This document shows, piece by piece, positions 1 through 7,327 of a stretch of DNA of 12,995 bases; position 1 is the first letter of the stretch; every line of letters begins with the position of its first letter. The DNA comes from CAZNRY01 sp964575675 (GTDB lineage Bacteria; Eisenbacteria; RBG-16-71-46; CAIMUX01; VGJL01). The stretch covers positions 1 through 12,995 of the forward strand of contig CAZNRY010000121.1 in NCBI GenBank assembly GCA_964575675.1, in the 5' to 3' direction. The position numbers were made by a program, and so were the translations under genes. The notes under the pieces were generated by a model. That model ran no database searches. It was not told the origin of the DNA and was given only the letters and a program-made list of their open reading frames with translations.

Positions 1-1
1 G

Positions 2-451
2 GTCCTGGACGAGTCTACCCTTCTTTCCCCCGTGAGGACGATTGAATACCTCTGGGAGAAGCTTCAGCAGCAGGGCGTGCCGATGATCCTTCCGCCGGGC
101 GGGCATGCGGTCTACCTGGATGCGGGGGCATTCCTGCCCCACATCCGGCCCGATCGATACCCAGGGCAGGTGCTGGCGAACGAGCTCTACGTCGAGGGCG
201 GCGTTCGCGGCGTGGAGATCGGAAGCGTGATGTTCGGCAAGAGGGATCCTGCGGCCGGCGAAGAGACCGCTCCGCCGATGGAGCTGGTTCGCCTGGCGAT
301 CCCGCGCCGCGTCTACACGCAGAGCCACATCGATTATGTGGCCGAGGTCGTCCTGGGAGTTTTCGCGAGGCGGGAGGATCTCCGGGGCCTCGAGATGACG
401 TATCAAGCGCCGTTCTTGCGCCACTTCACCGCGCGGTTCGCGCCGCTCTGA
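2..451 (+). CDS. tnaA: Tryptophanase-type beta-eliminating lyase, C-terminal part (5' end outside window)
   Basis: This is the last 149 residues of a fold-type I PLP enzyme. Tryptophanase splits L-tryptophan into indole, pyruvate and ammonia in the cytoplasm. The reading frame is open to the left edge, so the GTG at 32 is internal and not a start. Visible family hallmarks are GGHAVYLDAG, the VEIGS segment, the substrate-carboxylate region RLAIPRRVYTQSHIDYVAEV and the C-terminal RHFTARF. The VEIGS segment decides the call. Tyrosine phenol-lyase has MERG there, with an Arg that binds the phenol hydroxyl, whereas tryptophanases have Ile, as here. The PLP lysine and most of the active site lie upstream and cannot be checked. 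The stop codon is five bases from the stop of convergent nadE. Tyrosine phenol-lyase or a related beta-lyase remains possible but less likely. Confidence 0.88.
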   Translation, partial: VLDESTLLSPVRTIEYLWEKLQQQGVPMILPPGGHAVYLDAGAFLPHIRPDRYPGQVLANELYVEGGVRGVEIGSVMFGKRDPAAGEETAPPMELVRLAIPRRVYTQSHIDYVAEVVLGVFARREDLRGLEMTYQAPFLRHFTARFAPL

Positions 452-456
452 GGCTG

Positions 457-2211
457 CTAGGCGCTGCGGTAGCGGTTCGTGATCGGATAGCGGCGGTCTT
501 TTCCGAAAGCCCTCGCCGTGATCTTGATGCCCGGCGCCGCCTGGCGCCGCTTGTACTCGTTGCGGTCGATCCAGTCATAGACCATGCGCACCGTATCCAG
601 GTCGAACCCGCGGGCCGCCAGCGCTTCGGGGGGCTCCTCGCGTTCGATGCGCGCCTCGAGGATCGGATCGAGCACGGAGTACGGAGGAAGGGTGTCGGAG
701 TCCTTCTGGTCTGCGCGCAGCTCCGCGGACGGGGGACGGGTCAGCGTGTCTTGGGGGATCGGCCCCCCCGCGGGTCCCTGGGCATTGCGCCATTCGGCGA
801 GGCGATAGACGAGAGACTTCGGCACGTCCTTGATCAGACAGAAGCCGCCGGCCATGTCTCCGTAGAGGGTGCAGTAGCCGACCGCGAGCTCGCTCTTGTT
901 CCCCGTCGTGAGGACGAGCCAGCCGCGCGCATTCGAGCAGGCCATGAGCACGGCCCCGCGGATGCGGGCCTGAAGGTTCTCCTCCGTGATGCCGGGCTTC
1001 CGGTCTCCCAATACCGGTCGCAGCGCCGCGAGGTATTCCTCCAAGAGCCCTCCGATCGGGACGCTGTCGAGCTGGATGCCGAGGTCACGGGCCAGTTCCT
1101 CGGCGCCGGCGAGAGAGGATGGGGAGGTGAACGGCCCGGGCATCGTGATCCCATGGACCGCCTCGCGCCCCAGGGCGTCGCAGGCGATCACTGCGGTGAG
1201 AGCGGAATCGATCCCGCCGCTTAACCCGATCACGACCTCTCGAAAGCCGTTTTTGCGGACATAGTCCCGGGTTCCGAGGACCAGCGCCCGGTAGATCTCC
1301 TCCTCCTGCGCGAGGGGGGCGGCGGGGGTGTTCCGGAAAGGAATTGCCGGCCGCGCGGGAGGATCCAGATCGCCGAGATCAACGAGCTCGGGACGCAGTT
1401 CGTCTTCGATCCCGTCGAGGTCATCGTGCGGCGGCTGGACGAACGGCGGATCGTCCGGCCGCGCGAGCGGCCCCTTAGCGGAGGGCTCGAGATCGACGAC
1501 GATCAGATCGCTTCCGCATTTCGCCCCGCGGGCCAGAAGCTCGCCCTCGCGAGAGAAAACGAGGCTCTCTCCATCGAAGACCAGCTCGTCCTGGCCGCCG
1601 ACCAGATTCACGTATGCCAGGGTCAGGCCGTGCTGTCTCGCCCGGTGTCTGACGAGTGATTCGCGCTCGATCCCCTTTCCCGCGTAGTAGGGCGACGCCG
1701 AGAGGTTCACCATCACATGGGCTCCTGCGCGTGCCTGCAGATCGGGGACGCCCCGCGGGGCCCAGATGTCCTCACAGATGTTGACCGCGATCTTCCAGCC
1801 ACCGAGTCGATAGACCGTGCAAAGGCGCCCCGCGCGGAAGTACCGCTTCTCGTCGAAGACGCCGTAGTTCGGCAGCGTGCACTTGCGGTAGGCGTGGACC
1901 AGCCGTCCCCCGTGAAGAAGGACTGCCGCGTTGAAGAGACCGGCTTCCTCCCGAATCGGCATCCCGAGAAGCAACCGCTCTCGGGGATGCGCGCGGGCAA
2001 GCTCGGCAGCCCGCTCATGGGCCTCCTGGACGAACGGTCCGTAAAGGAGGATGTCCTCGGGTGGATACCCCGTGAGGACGAGCTCGGGGAACGCGATCAG
2101 ATCCGGTGCAAGCGGGGCCAGCGAGGCGATCGCCTCCTCGATCAGGCGGACGTTTCCGTCCAGATCCCCAACGGTCGGATTGAGTTGGGCCAATGCCAGT
2201 CGTAATGCCAT
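457..2211 (-). CDS. nadE: Glutamine-dependent NAD+ synthetase
   Basis: The enzyme makes NAD+ from nicotinic acid adenine dinucleotide, ATP and glutamine, the last step of NAD synthesis, in the cytoplasm. The protein is 584 residues in two domains. The N-terminal glutaminase (nitrilase fold, about 1-245) shows the triad Glu43 (FPELVLTGYPPEDIL), Lys110 (YRKCTLPNYGVFDEKRYF) and Cys146 (VNICEDIWAP), so ammonia is made internally. A linker of about 60 residues leads to the ATP-pyrophosphatase synthetase domain with SGGIDS at 331-336, TTGNKSELAVGYCTLYGD near 435-452 and PPSAELRADQKDSD near 493. The start is ATG at 2209-2211, where nitrilase homology begins (MALRLALAQLNPTVGD) behind a GGGGGA ribosome-binding site. 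An in-frame start 24 codons upstream would add a segment without family likeness and would run through the promoter. Length fits the shorter bacterial two-domain type. All key residues are present. Confidence 0.96.
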   Translation of the reverse strand: MALRLALAQLNPTVGDLDGNVRLIEEAIASLAPLAPDLIAFPELVLTGYPPEDILLYGPFVQEAHERAAELARAHPRERLLLGMPIREEAGLFNAAVLLHGGRLVHAYRKCTLPNYGVFDEKRYFRAGRLCTVYRLGGWKIAVNICEDIWAPRGVPDLQARAGAHVMVNLSASPYYAGKGIERESLVRHRARQHGLTLAYVNLVGGQDELVFDGESLVFSREGELLARGAKCGSDLIVVDLEPSAKGPLARPDDPPFVQPPHDDLDGIEDELRPELVDLGDLDPPARPAIPFRNTPAAPLAQEEEIYRALVLGTRDYVRKNGFREVVIGLSGGIDSALTAVIACDALGREAVHGITMPGPFTSPSSLAGAEELARDLGIQLDSVPIGGLLEEYLAALRPVLGDRKPGITEENLQARIRGAVLMACSNARGWLVLTTGNKSELAVGYCTLYGDMAGGFCLIKDVPKSLVYRLAEWRNAQGPAGGPIPQDTLTRPPSAELRADQKDSDTLPPYSVLDPILEARIEREEPPEALAARGFDLDTVRMVYDWIDRNEYKRRQAAPGIKITARAFGKDRRYPITNRYRSA

Positions 2212-2214
2212 TCG

Positions 2215-2220
2215 TCCCCC
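2215..2220 (-). promoter_or_regulatory. Ribosome-binding site of nadE
   Basis: Read on the minus strand this is GGGGGA, three bases before the ATG at 2211. It supports the shorter nadE start over the ATG at 2283. The spacing is short but acceptable. Confidence 0.5.
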
Positions 2221-2228
2221 GGTCGAGA

Positions 2229-2258
2229 ATCGTAGGCGGGAGGGGAGGGGGGGGTCAA
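2229..2258 (-). promoter_or_regulatory. Possible sigma-70-type promoter of nadE
   Basis: On the minus strand TTGACC (2258-2253) is followed after 18 bases by TACGAT (2234-2229). The first matches the -35 consensus at five of six positions and the second matches -10 at four of six. Transcription would begin near 2222 and leave a leader of only about 11 bases that still contains the ribosome-binding site. The spacer is almost pure C on this strand (G on the plus strand), which is unusual. Assignment is by pattern alone. Confidence 0.4.
2238..2254 (+). other. G-run tract with G-quadruplex potential
   Basis: The plus strand carries GGG, A, GGGG, A and then eight G in a row, which satisfies the usual four-run G-quadruplex pattern if the last run is split. 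It lies between the proposed -35 and -10 of nadE, on the strand used as template for nadE transcription, in the divergent region between nadE and the binding-protein gene. Confidence 0.5.
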
Positions 2259-2334
2259 GGCGACCGGCCGAGCAAGTTATCAAGAAGCACGATCCTCCGA
2301 CCGATCACGGAGATAGGGAAATGATGAGGCAGCA

Positions 2335-4017
2335 ATGCGCTATCTAGCGAGGTTCCCTCGTTCCGGGGCGCCGGCCGCTCTCGCGGCCGCCTTCCTGGCG
2401 TGCGCGTTCCTTGCATGCGGGAAGGGCGGGGAGCGAACCGCCCCTGGCGCGGGCTTGCCGTGCTCGGGAGGTCGTCTGGTCGTCCTGTCCGAGCCGCCGC
2501 AGAGCCTGGATCCCCTTCTCTCGGACGAGGTCTACGAGGCGGTCGTCGATCACCAGATCTACGAAGGCCTCGTCGCCCTCGATGCCGGGCTCCGCCTCCA
2601 GCCCGCCCTGGCGACCTCGTGGACAATCTCACCGGATGGCCTGCTCTATACCTTCAAGATCCGTCCCGACGTGCAGTTCCACGATGGTTCGATTCTCGAT
2701 GCGGCCACGGTCGCAGCTTCCCTGGAGCGCTGCCTGTCGCGCGGCGGAATGGAGGGGACTCTCGCGGCCACGAGTCTGGCAAGGATCCACGGCGCGGACG
2801 CCTTCCTCGCCAAGCGCGCGGCTCACGTACATGGAATCCGCGTCAGAGACGACCGGACGCTGGAGATCGAGCTCGACGCGCCGCTTTCGATCCTGCTGAA
2901 GGTCCTCGCGATGGAGCAGACCGCCATCGTCTCCCGAGCCGTGTCGAGCTCGAGCGATCCCTTCTTCGCCGAAGCGAATCCGATCGGCTCGGGGCCGTTC
3001 CGCTTGGTCCATCGCGAACGGAGCGGGGAAGTCTGTCTCGCCCGATTCGACGGTTACTGGGGTTCGAGGGCGTTCGTCGATAGCTTGATCTTCTACTCCG
3101 CGCCGGCGGGGAGCGAGGCCGGGCAGGGACGCGGGGAGGGGCCTCCGTTCGAGCTGCAGGCCCTGAAGGATGGCCGCATCCAGTTCGCAGGGCTTCCCTC
3201 GGGGACGAGCGCGGAGGCCCGTGCGGCCGGATTCCCCGTCTATCGAAGTCCGGAGCTCTCGGTCAGTTTCATCGGTCTGAGGTGCGACCTGGCCCCCTTC
3301 GACATCCCCGAGGTCCGCCGCGCGGCACTCCTGTCGATCCGCCGAGAGGCACTGACCGCGGTCGACCCGGAGGGTATGGTCCCCGCGGCCGGGCTGCTGC
3401 CTCCCGGCATGCCGGGCCGCGATCCCGTCAACAGGATGCCGAAGCCCGATCCACTCGAGGCTGGACGGCAGCTCGACCAAGCAGGCCACCCGGGCGCCCG
3501 CGGCCTGGCGCCGGTCGCGCTGGCGGTCAGCCGCACGACGAATCCGCTGCTCTATGAGCCGATCGCGGCGGATCTCCGCGCGATCGGTCTTGACGTCCGG
3601 ATCGAGCACTACGACTGGCGCGCCCTCGACAGCCTCGCCACCATGGGGGGACTTCAGATGTTCGTTATGAGCTGGGTCGCCGATCTCCCCGACCCGGATG
3701 CGTTCCTCTATCCGCTCTTCCACTCGACGGGGCAGAGCAATCTTTTCGGGTACCGTTCAGCGCGGGCCGACAGCCTGCTCGATCGCGGCCGGGGCATGTC
3801 TCCCGGATCGGAACGCAATCAAGTCTATGTCGACCTCCAGGAACAGATCCTCCATGACGTCCCGATGATTCCGCTCTACCACAACTCGCTAGCCTACGCG
3901 TGGAACCCCGCGGTCAAGGGGGTCGAAATCGGTCCGTGTGGCTTCGCGCTGCTCTCCTTCCGCGCCGTTTGGCTTGACCCGGCCGCGGACGCGTCGGCGC
4001 AGGTGGCGCTGCGGTGA
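2335..4017 (+). CDS. Family 5 extracellular solute-binding lipoprotein (peptide/nickel-type)
   Basis: A 560-residue protein of the SBP_bac_5 family (DppA/OppA/NikA fold), which binds peptides, nickel complexes or other small solutes outside the inner membrane. A basic start, a hydrophobic stretch (about 12-27) and Cys28 in FLACG look like a lipoprotein signal. The lipobox is not ideal, and a second Cys lies at 23. Family signatures in order are LSEPPQSLDPLLSDEVYEAV near 51-70, YEGLVALDAG near 76-85, LATSWTISPDGLLYTFKIRP near 92-111, FHDGS at 115-119, NPIGSGPF at 215-222, and WVADLPDPDAFLYPLFHS near 447-464. The start ATG has GAGG six bases upstream (2325-2328). Genes for the permeases and ATPases that normally follow are absent. 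Instead the stop codon overlaps the start of a histidine kinase gene, which suggests a sensory role. The ligand cannot be told from sequence. Confidence 0.93.
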   Translation: MRYLARFPRSGAPAALAAAFLACAFLACGKGGERTAPGAGLPCSGGRLVVLSEPPQSLDPLLSDEVYEAVVDHQIYEGLVALDAGLRLQPALATSWTISPDGLLYTFKIRPDVQFHDGSILDAATVAASLERCLSRGGMEGTLAATSLARIHGADAFLAKRAAHVHGIRVRDDRTLEIELDAPLSILLKVLAMEQTAIVSRAVSSSSDPFFAEANPIGSGPFRLVHRERSGEVCLARFDGYWGSRAFVDSLIFYSAPAGSEAGQGRGEGPPFELQALKDGRIQFAGLPSGTSAEARAAGFPVYRSPELSVSFIGLRCDLAPFDIPEVRRAALLSIRREALTAVDPEGMVPAAGLLPPGMPGRDPVNRMPKPDPLEAGRQLDQAGHPGARGLAPVALAVSRTTNPLLYEPIAADLRAIGLDVRIEHYDWRALDSLATMGGLQMFVMSWVADLPDPDAFLYPLFHSTGQSNLFGYRSARADSLLDRGRGMSPGSERNQVYVDLQEQILHDVPMIPLYHNSLAYAWNPAVKGVEIGPCGFALLSFRAVWLDPAADASAQVALR

Positions 4018-6059
4018 TGCGAAGCGTCAGGATGCCTCTGGCGAGCCGCATGACCCTCACGTTCGGGGCCCTGATCCTCGTCATGTCGTTCGCGGTCAGC
4101 GTCGTCGTCGACCGGCAGCTCGCCCACTCGAGCCGCAAGCAGCTCGAGCTGCGGGTTGCCTCCCTCACCCACAGTCTTTCCGTGATCAGCGCCCCCTACC
4201 TGATGAGCTACGACTACGTGACGCTCCAGCAGATCGCCGATGACGCCCTGCGCGAGCCCGACGTTGTTCAGGTCGTGATCCTCGACAAGGAGGGACTCAT
4301 CGCAGGGATGAGCGGATCCCGGGAGATGGTCGGGCAGAGGGCCGAAGACCCGATCAGTCTGCGCGGGCAGATCGCCGATCGACCGTTCAGCATCGAGGAA
4401 GCGGCCGGCGGCGCGGAGAAACTCCTCGTTCGCGTGGAACCCGTGGTGGGGAGCGAAGGAGAGACCCGATGGGGGAGCCTGCGTATCGGGATGTCCCTGC
4501 GCAGGACGCAGGATGAAGCGCAAGCGGTCCGCGCGGACATCCTTCTTTTCGCGTTGATCGGATTCCTGCTCGCCGTCGGGGCCTCCCATTTCGTCGCCAG
4601 ACGGATCACACGGCCACTTGGCCGGCTTCTCGAAGGGGCGGAGGGGCTTGAGCGCGGGGTATGGGATTCGTCGCTGAGGATTCGGACGGGAGACGAAATC
4701 GAGGTGCTGGCTGAGCGATTCCGCCAGACCGCCGATAACCTCGAGCGCCAGCGGCGGGATCTGATCCGGGCCCGCGACGAGACCCAGCGTCTCAACGCGA
4801 CGCTGGAGCAGAAGGTCGAGGATCGAACGGCCCAGCTCGTCGAGTCGCAGGAAAAGTACCGGTTGCTGGTCGAGGCGTCGCCCAACCTCTTCTGCCTGCT
4901 GCAGAAGGGGAGCTTCCGTTTCGTGAACAGGGCGTTCCTCGAGACCTTTGGCCACACGGAGGAACAGGTCACCGCGAGCGATTTCTCGATCGACCGGGTC
5001 GTACACCCCGACTTCGCCCGCCCGGCGATCGAAGCCCTCGCCCACACAGAGAGGACGGGGGCGCCCATCGATGCCGACTGGGTCGGTGTCGGTAGGGGCG
5101 GCCGGGCGCTCGATTTCGAGGTGCGCGGGCACCGGGTCACCTATCAGGGCGAGCCGGCCGTCGAGCTCCTCTGGGTTGACTTGACCGACAAGAAGCACCT
5201 GCTGCGCCAGCTCGTCCAGAACGAGCGCCTGCGGGCGATCGGTGAAATGACCGCCATGGTAGCCCACAACTTCAACAACCTACTCGCGGTGATCCTGGGC
5301 CGGACGCAGCTTCTCCTTGCGCGGACCGACAATCCGACCGTTCGGCGGGGTCTGGAAATCGTTCGCAACTCGGCCCTCCAGGGCGGTGAGATCGTGAAGA
5401 GAATCCAGGAGTACGCCGGTGGCTCGAGCGATCTTCCATTCCGGGAGGTCAACGCCGGAACGATTCTCAGGGACGTCGCTGCCTATCTCGAAAACCTGTG
5501 GCGGGTGACGAGGAGCCCCGGGGCGGGCCCCGTCCAGATCGAGTTGTCCATCGAGCCGACGCCGCCGATCGTCGGATCCGAAACCCTGCTGGCGGACGTC
5601 CTGAAGCACATCCTCCTCAACGCGGCCGAATCGATGCCGGCGGGCGGCGTCGTGCGCGCGTCGGTCAGGGCGTCGCGCGAATCGGTCGTGATACGGATCG
5701 AAGACTCCGGCATCGGGATGGCTCTCGATGTCCGCAAGCGCGCCTTCGATCCCTTCTTCACGACGAAGGGTCCCCACGCTCGCGGGCTTGGCCTTTCCGC
5801 GAGCTATGGGATCATCCAGCGCCATCGTGGTCGGATCGACCTCCACCCGATGGAGGAGGGGGGAACCTCGGCAGAGATCTTCCTTCCCGTGCATCGAGCG
5901 AGCCGCCCGGCGACGATGCCGGGGATCGATTCGAAAGTCGTGTTTCGCACCGAGGAGCAAGAGACCGCAAGGCTTCTCCTGCAAGGGCTGCGGGACCATT
6001 CGGGGCGCGCGGGGCGGTCGGAGACGGACGATCATCCGGGGGAGGCTCGGGTCGCCTGA
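4014..6059 (+). CDS. Membrane sensor histidine kinase (periplasmic sensor, HAMP, PAS, HisKA, HATPase)
   Basis: A 681-residue NtrB/HisKA-type kinase. Visible parts are a membrane segment at about 15-32, a periplasmic sensor at about 33-174 (VVQVVILDKEGLIAGMSGS resembles a Cache/PAS-like fold), a second membrane segment at about 176-194, HAMP at about 195-247, a coiled coil at about 245-280, and PAS at about 281-395. The H-box has phosphoacceptor His418 (MVAHNFNNLLAVILGR). The ATPase has N-box Asn536 (LLNAAESMPAGG), G1 EDSGIGM at 563-569, FDPFFTTK at 578-585 and G2 GLGLSASYGI. The residue after His418 is Asn, where Asp is usual. A tail of about 50 residues after the ATPase (629-681) shows no recognised domain. 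The GTG start at 4014 overlaps the previous gene by four bases and is seven bases after AGGTGG (4001-4006). The ATG at 4017 is an equal alternative with a one-base overlap. The overlap implies translational coupling. No response regulator is adjacent, so the output is unknown. Confidence 0.95.
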   Translation: MMRSVRMPLASRMTLTFGALILVMSFAVSVVVDRQLAHSSRKQLELRVASLTHSLSVISAPYLMSYDYVTLQQIADDALREPDVVQVVILDKEGLIAGMSGSREMVGQRAEDPISLRGQIADRPFSIEEAAGGAEKLLVRVEPVVGSEGETRWGSLRIGMSLRRTQDEAQAVRADILLFALIGFLLAVGASHFVARRITRPLGRLLEGAEGLERGVWDSSLRIRTGDEIEVLAERFRQTADNLERQRRDLIRARDETQRLNATLEQKVEDRTAQLVESQEKYRLLVEASPNLFCLLQKGSFRFVNRAFLETFGHTEEQVTASDFSIDRVVHPDFARPAIEALAHTERTGAPIDADWVGVGRGGRALDFEVRGHRVTYQGEPAVELLWVDLTDKKHLLRQLVQNERLRAIGEMTAMVAHNFNNLLAVILGRTQLLLARTDNPTVRRGLEIVRNSALQGGEIVKRIQEYAGGSSDLPFREVNAGTILRDVAAYLENLWRVTRSPGAGPVQIELSIEPTPPIVGSETLLADVLKHILLNAAESMPAGGVVRASVRASRESVVIRIEDSGIGMALDVRKRAFDPFFTTKGPHARGLGLSASYGIIQRHRGRIDLHPMEEGGTSAEIFLPVHRASRPATMPGIDSKVVFRTEEQETARLLLQGLRDHSGRAGRSETDDHPGEARVA

Positions 6060-6163
6060 CCTGCGGCCGGCATCGCGGTCCGCAGCGGCTCGCGACCCGC
6101 GCCGCGACCTTCCAATGAACTGCTGCACGAATGGCGTGCGTTCCCCAGTCCTTTCCCGCAGCT

Positions 6164-6191
6164 TGCCGCTCGGGTGAGGGGATGCTAGCGT
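6164..6191 (+). promoter_or_regulatory. Weak promoter candidate for the DHH gene
   Basis: TTGCCG (6164-6169) is followed after 16 bases by TAGCGT (6186-6191), preceded by TG one base earlier, as in an extended -10 element. The -10 matches poorly (three of six). It would give a leader of about 85 bases. Pattern match only. Confidence 0.25.
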
Positions 6192-6226
6192 GGGCCGCTG
6201 GATTCCGGAGTCTCACTGCGGGCGCG

Positions 6227-6240
6227 CGGGGGAATCCCCG
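6227..6240 (+). other. Hairpin in the DHH gene leader
   Basis: CGGGG (6227-6231) and CCCCG (6236-6240) are perfect complements around a GAAT loop. Such short GC stems are frequent in GC-rich DNA. It is listed because it stands next to the hairpin that covers the ribosome-binding site. Confidence 0.35.
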
Positions 6241-6246
6241 AAACGC

Positions 6247-6274
6247 CCTCCGGCTCCTGTAACCGCGACGGAGG
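6247..6274 (+). promoter_or_regulatory. Hairpin that would cover the DHH gene ribosome-binding site
   Basis: CCTCCG (6247-6252) is perfectly complementary to CGGAGG (6269-6274), with a 16-base loop. The right arm contains the strong GGAGG (6270-6274), seven bases before the TTG start at 6282. A second CTCC inside the loop (6254-6257) could pair with the same site. This could limit translation. A chance match to a purine-rich ribosome-binding site is also quite possible. The GGAGG itself is what decides the TTG start. Confidence 0.4.
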
Positions 6275-6281
6275 CAGCGGC

Positions 6282-7319
6282 TTGAAGCGCGAAGTTCGCA
6301 GGCTCCACCGGCTCGCCGAGGCTCTGAGCCGATGTAGGCGGCTCCTGATCCTCACCCACAACAACCCGGATCCCGACTCGATCGCATCGGCCTGGATCCT
6401 GGGACGCATCGCGCGGCGCATGGGATTGCGCCGTGTCGTCCTGGCCTACGGGGGGATCGTGGGACGGACGGAGAACCGCGCGATGATCACAGTCCTCAGG
6501 ATTCCACTCCTTCCCCTAGCTCGGGTTGATCCGTCGGCCTTCGACGCGCTCGCGCTCGTGGATTCGCAGCCCCACGGCGGAAACGTGACCTTGCCGAAGG
6601 GACGCCTGCCGATCGTCGTGTTTGACCACCACCCGTGCCGGCGGTTGACGCGCGGCGTCACCTACTACGACATCCGGGAAGACTACGGAACGACGACGAC
6701 TATCCTCTACGAGTACCTCCTGGCCGCAGGGATCAAACCGGACCGAAGGATGTCGACGGTCGTCTTCCACGCGATTCGCTCCGAGACGCAGAATCTAGGC
6801 CGCGACGCCGCCGAGGCCGATGCGCGCGTCTTCTTGCGCTGTTTCCCTCTTGTCGACAACGCGGCCCTCTCGAGAATCGAGCACGCGCCCCTACCTCGCT
6901 CCTACTTCGCGATGATCGACCGGGCGATCGACGGCACGCGGATCTACGGGGAGGTGGCCGTGACCCTGCTCGGCTCGGTTCAGACGCCGGACATGGTGGC
7001 CCAATTCGCGGATCTGATCGTGCGCCTGGAGGGGATCGGGTGGGCGCTGGCGATTGGCAGGTACGGGGCTGATCTGGTGCTCTCGATCCGGACGAACCAC
7101 CCGAACGCCAACGCGGGCAACGTGATCCGCAAGATCGTGGGAACGGAGGGCGCGGCGGGGGGCCATGACATGATCGCCGGGGGGAGGATCCCGGACTCGG
7201 CCGGTACTCCCACGAGAGCGCGAAGGGTTGAAGCGGCCCTCACCGCGCGCCTCCTGCGCCTGCTGGACGCCGAGGGTGTGAGACCGGCGCGCTTGACCCG
7301 TCTACAGAGCGGTTCCTGA
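6282..7319 (+). CDS. DHH/DHHA1 family phosphoesterase (NrnA-like)
   Basis: A 345-residue metal-dependent phosphoesterase of the DHH superfamily. NrnA-type members cleave very short RNAs (nanoRNA), pAp or cyclic-dinucleotide products in the cytoplasm. Motifs in order are HNNPDPDS at 26-33 (usual form HxxPDxDxxGS), VDSQP at 93-97, the name-giving DHH at 115-117 (VVFDHHPCRR), GTTTTILYEYL at 136-146, SETQNLGRDA at 168-177 (many NrnA proteins have a TDTG-like segment here), and the DHHA1 motif GGHDMIAGGRI at 293-303. The start is TTG. It is accepted because GGAGG stands seven bases before it and the first basic segment joins directly to the fold. The next gene starts 91 bases later in the same direction. 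Substrate cannot be told from sequence, since DHH enzymes differ between pAp, nanoRNA and c-di-AMP. The altered first and fourth motifs argue against assigning a symbol. Confidence 0.9.
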   Translation: MKREVRRLHRLAEALSRCRRLLILTHNNPDPDSIASAWILGRIARRMGLRRVVLAYGGIVGRTENRAMITVLRIPLLPLARVDPSAFDALALVDSQPHGGNVTLPKGRLPIVVFDHHPCRRLTRGVTYYDIREDYGTTTTILYEYLLAAGIKPDRRMSTVVFHAIRSETQNLGRDAAEADARVFLRCFPLVDNAALSRIEHAPLPRSYFAMIDRAIDGTRIYGEVAVTLLGSVQTPDMVAQFADLIVRLEGIGWALAIGRYGADLVLSIRTNHPNANAGNVIRKIVGTEGAAGGHDMIAGGRIPDSAGTPTRARRVEAALTARLLRLLDAEGVRPARLTRLQSGS

Positions 7320-7327
7320 TTCAAGGC

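Larger units (their letters stand above)
6060..6281 (+). other. 222-base intergenic region before the DHH gene
   Basis: No convincing gene is visible. Just after the kinase stop, CTGCGG (6061-6066) can pair with CCGCAG (6080-6085), but no T-run follows, so a terminator is doubtful. The middle carries a weak promoter-like pair (6164-6191). The last 55 bases can form two hairpins (6227-6240 and 6247-6274). An open frame of 20 codons from the ATG at 6117 has no ribosome-binding site worth naming. Confidence 0.5.

Noticed and set aside
32..34. GTG at 32 as the start of a small 139-codon gene
   Set aside because: The frame is open to the window edge and the protein is plainly the C-terminal third of a tryptophanase, so the gene begins outside the window.
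2283..2283. Longer nadE start at the ATG at 2283
   Set aside because: The extra 24 residues show no nitrilase likeness and overlap the promoter-like and G-run sequence. The ATG at 2211 has a ribosome-binding site and begins at the conserved fold.
2629..3723. 364-codon minus-strand open frame inside the solute-binding protein gene
   Set aside because: Entirely inside a gene with strong family signatures; Arg/Asp-rich composition without motifs.
4139..4152. 14-base perfect palindrome GCAGCTCGAGCTGC
   Set aside because: It lies inside the kinase coding sequence (Lys-Gln-Leu-Glu-Leu) and follows from preferred codons; an operator there is not supported.
3894..5267. 457-codon minus-strand open frame opposite the binding protein and kinase junction
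   Set aside because: The opposite strand encodes recognisable membrane, HAMP and PAS parts without interruption. The minus product is unlike any family I know.
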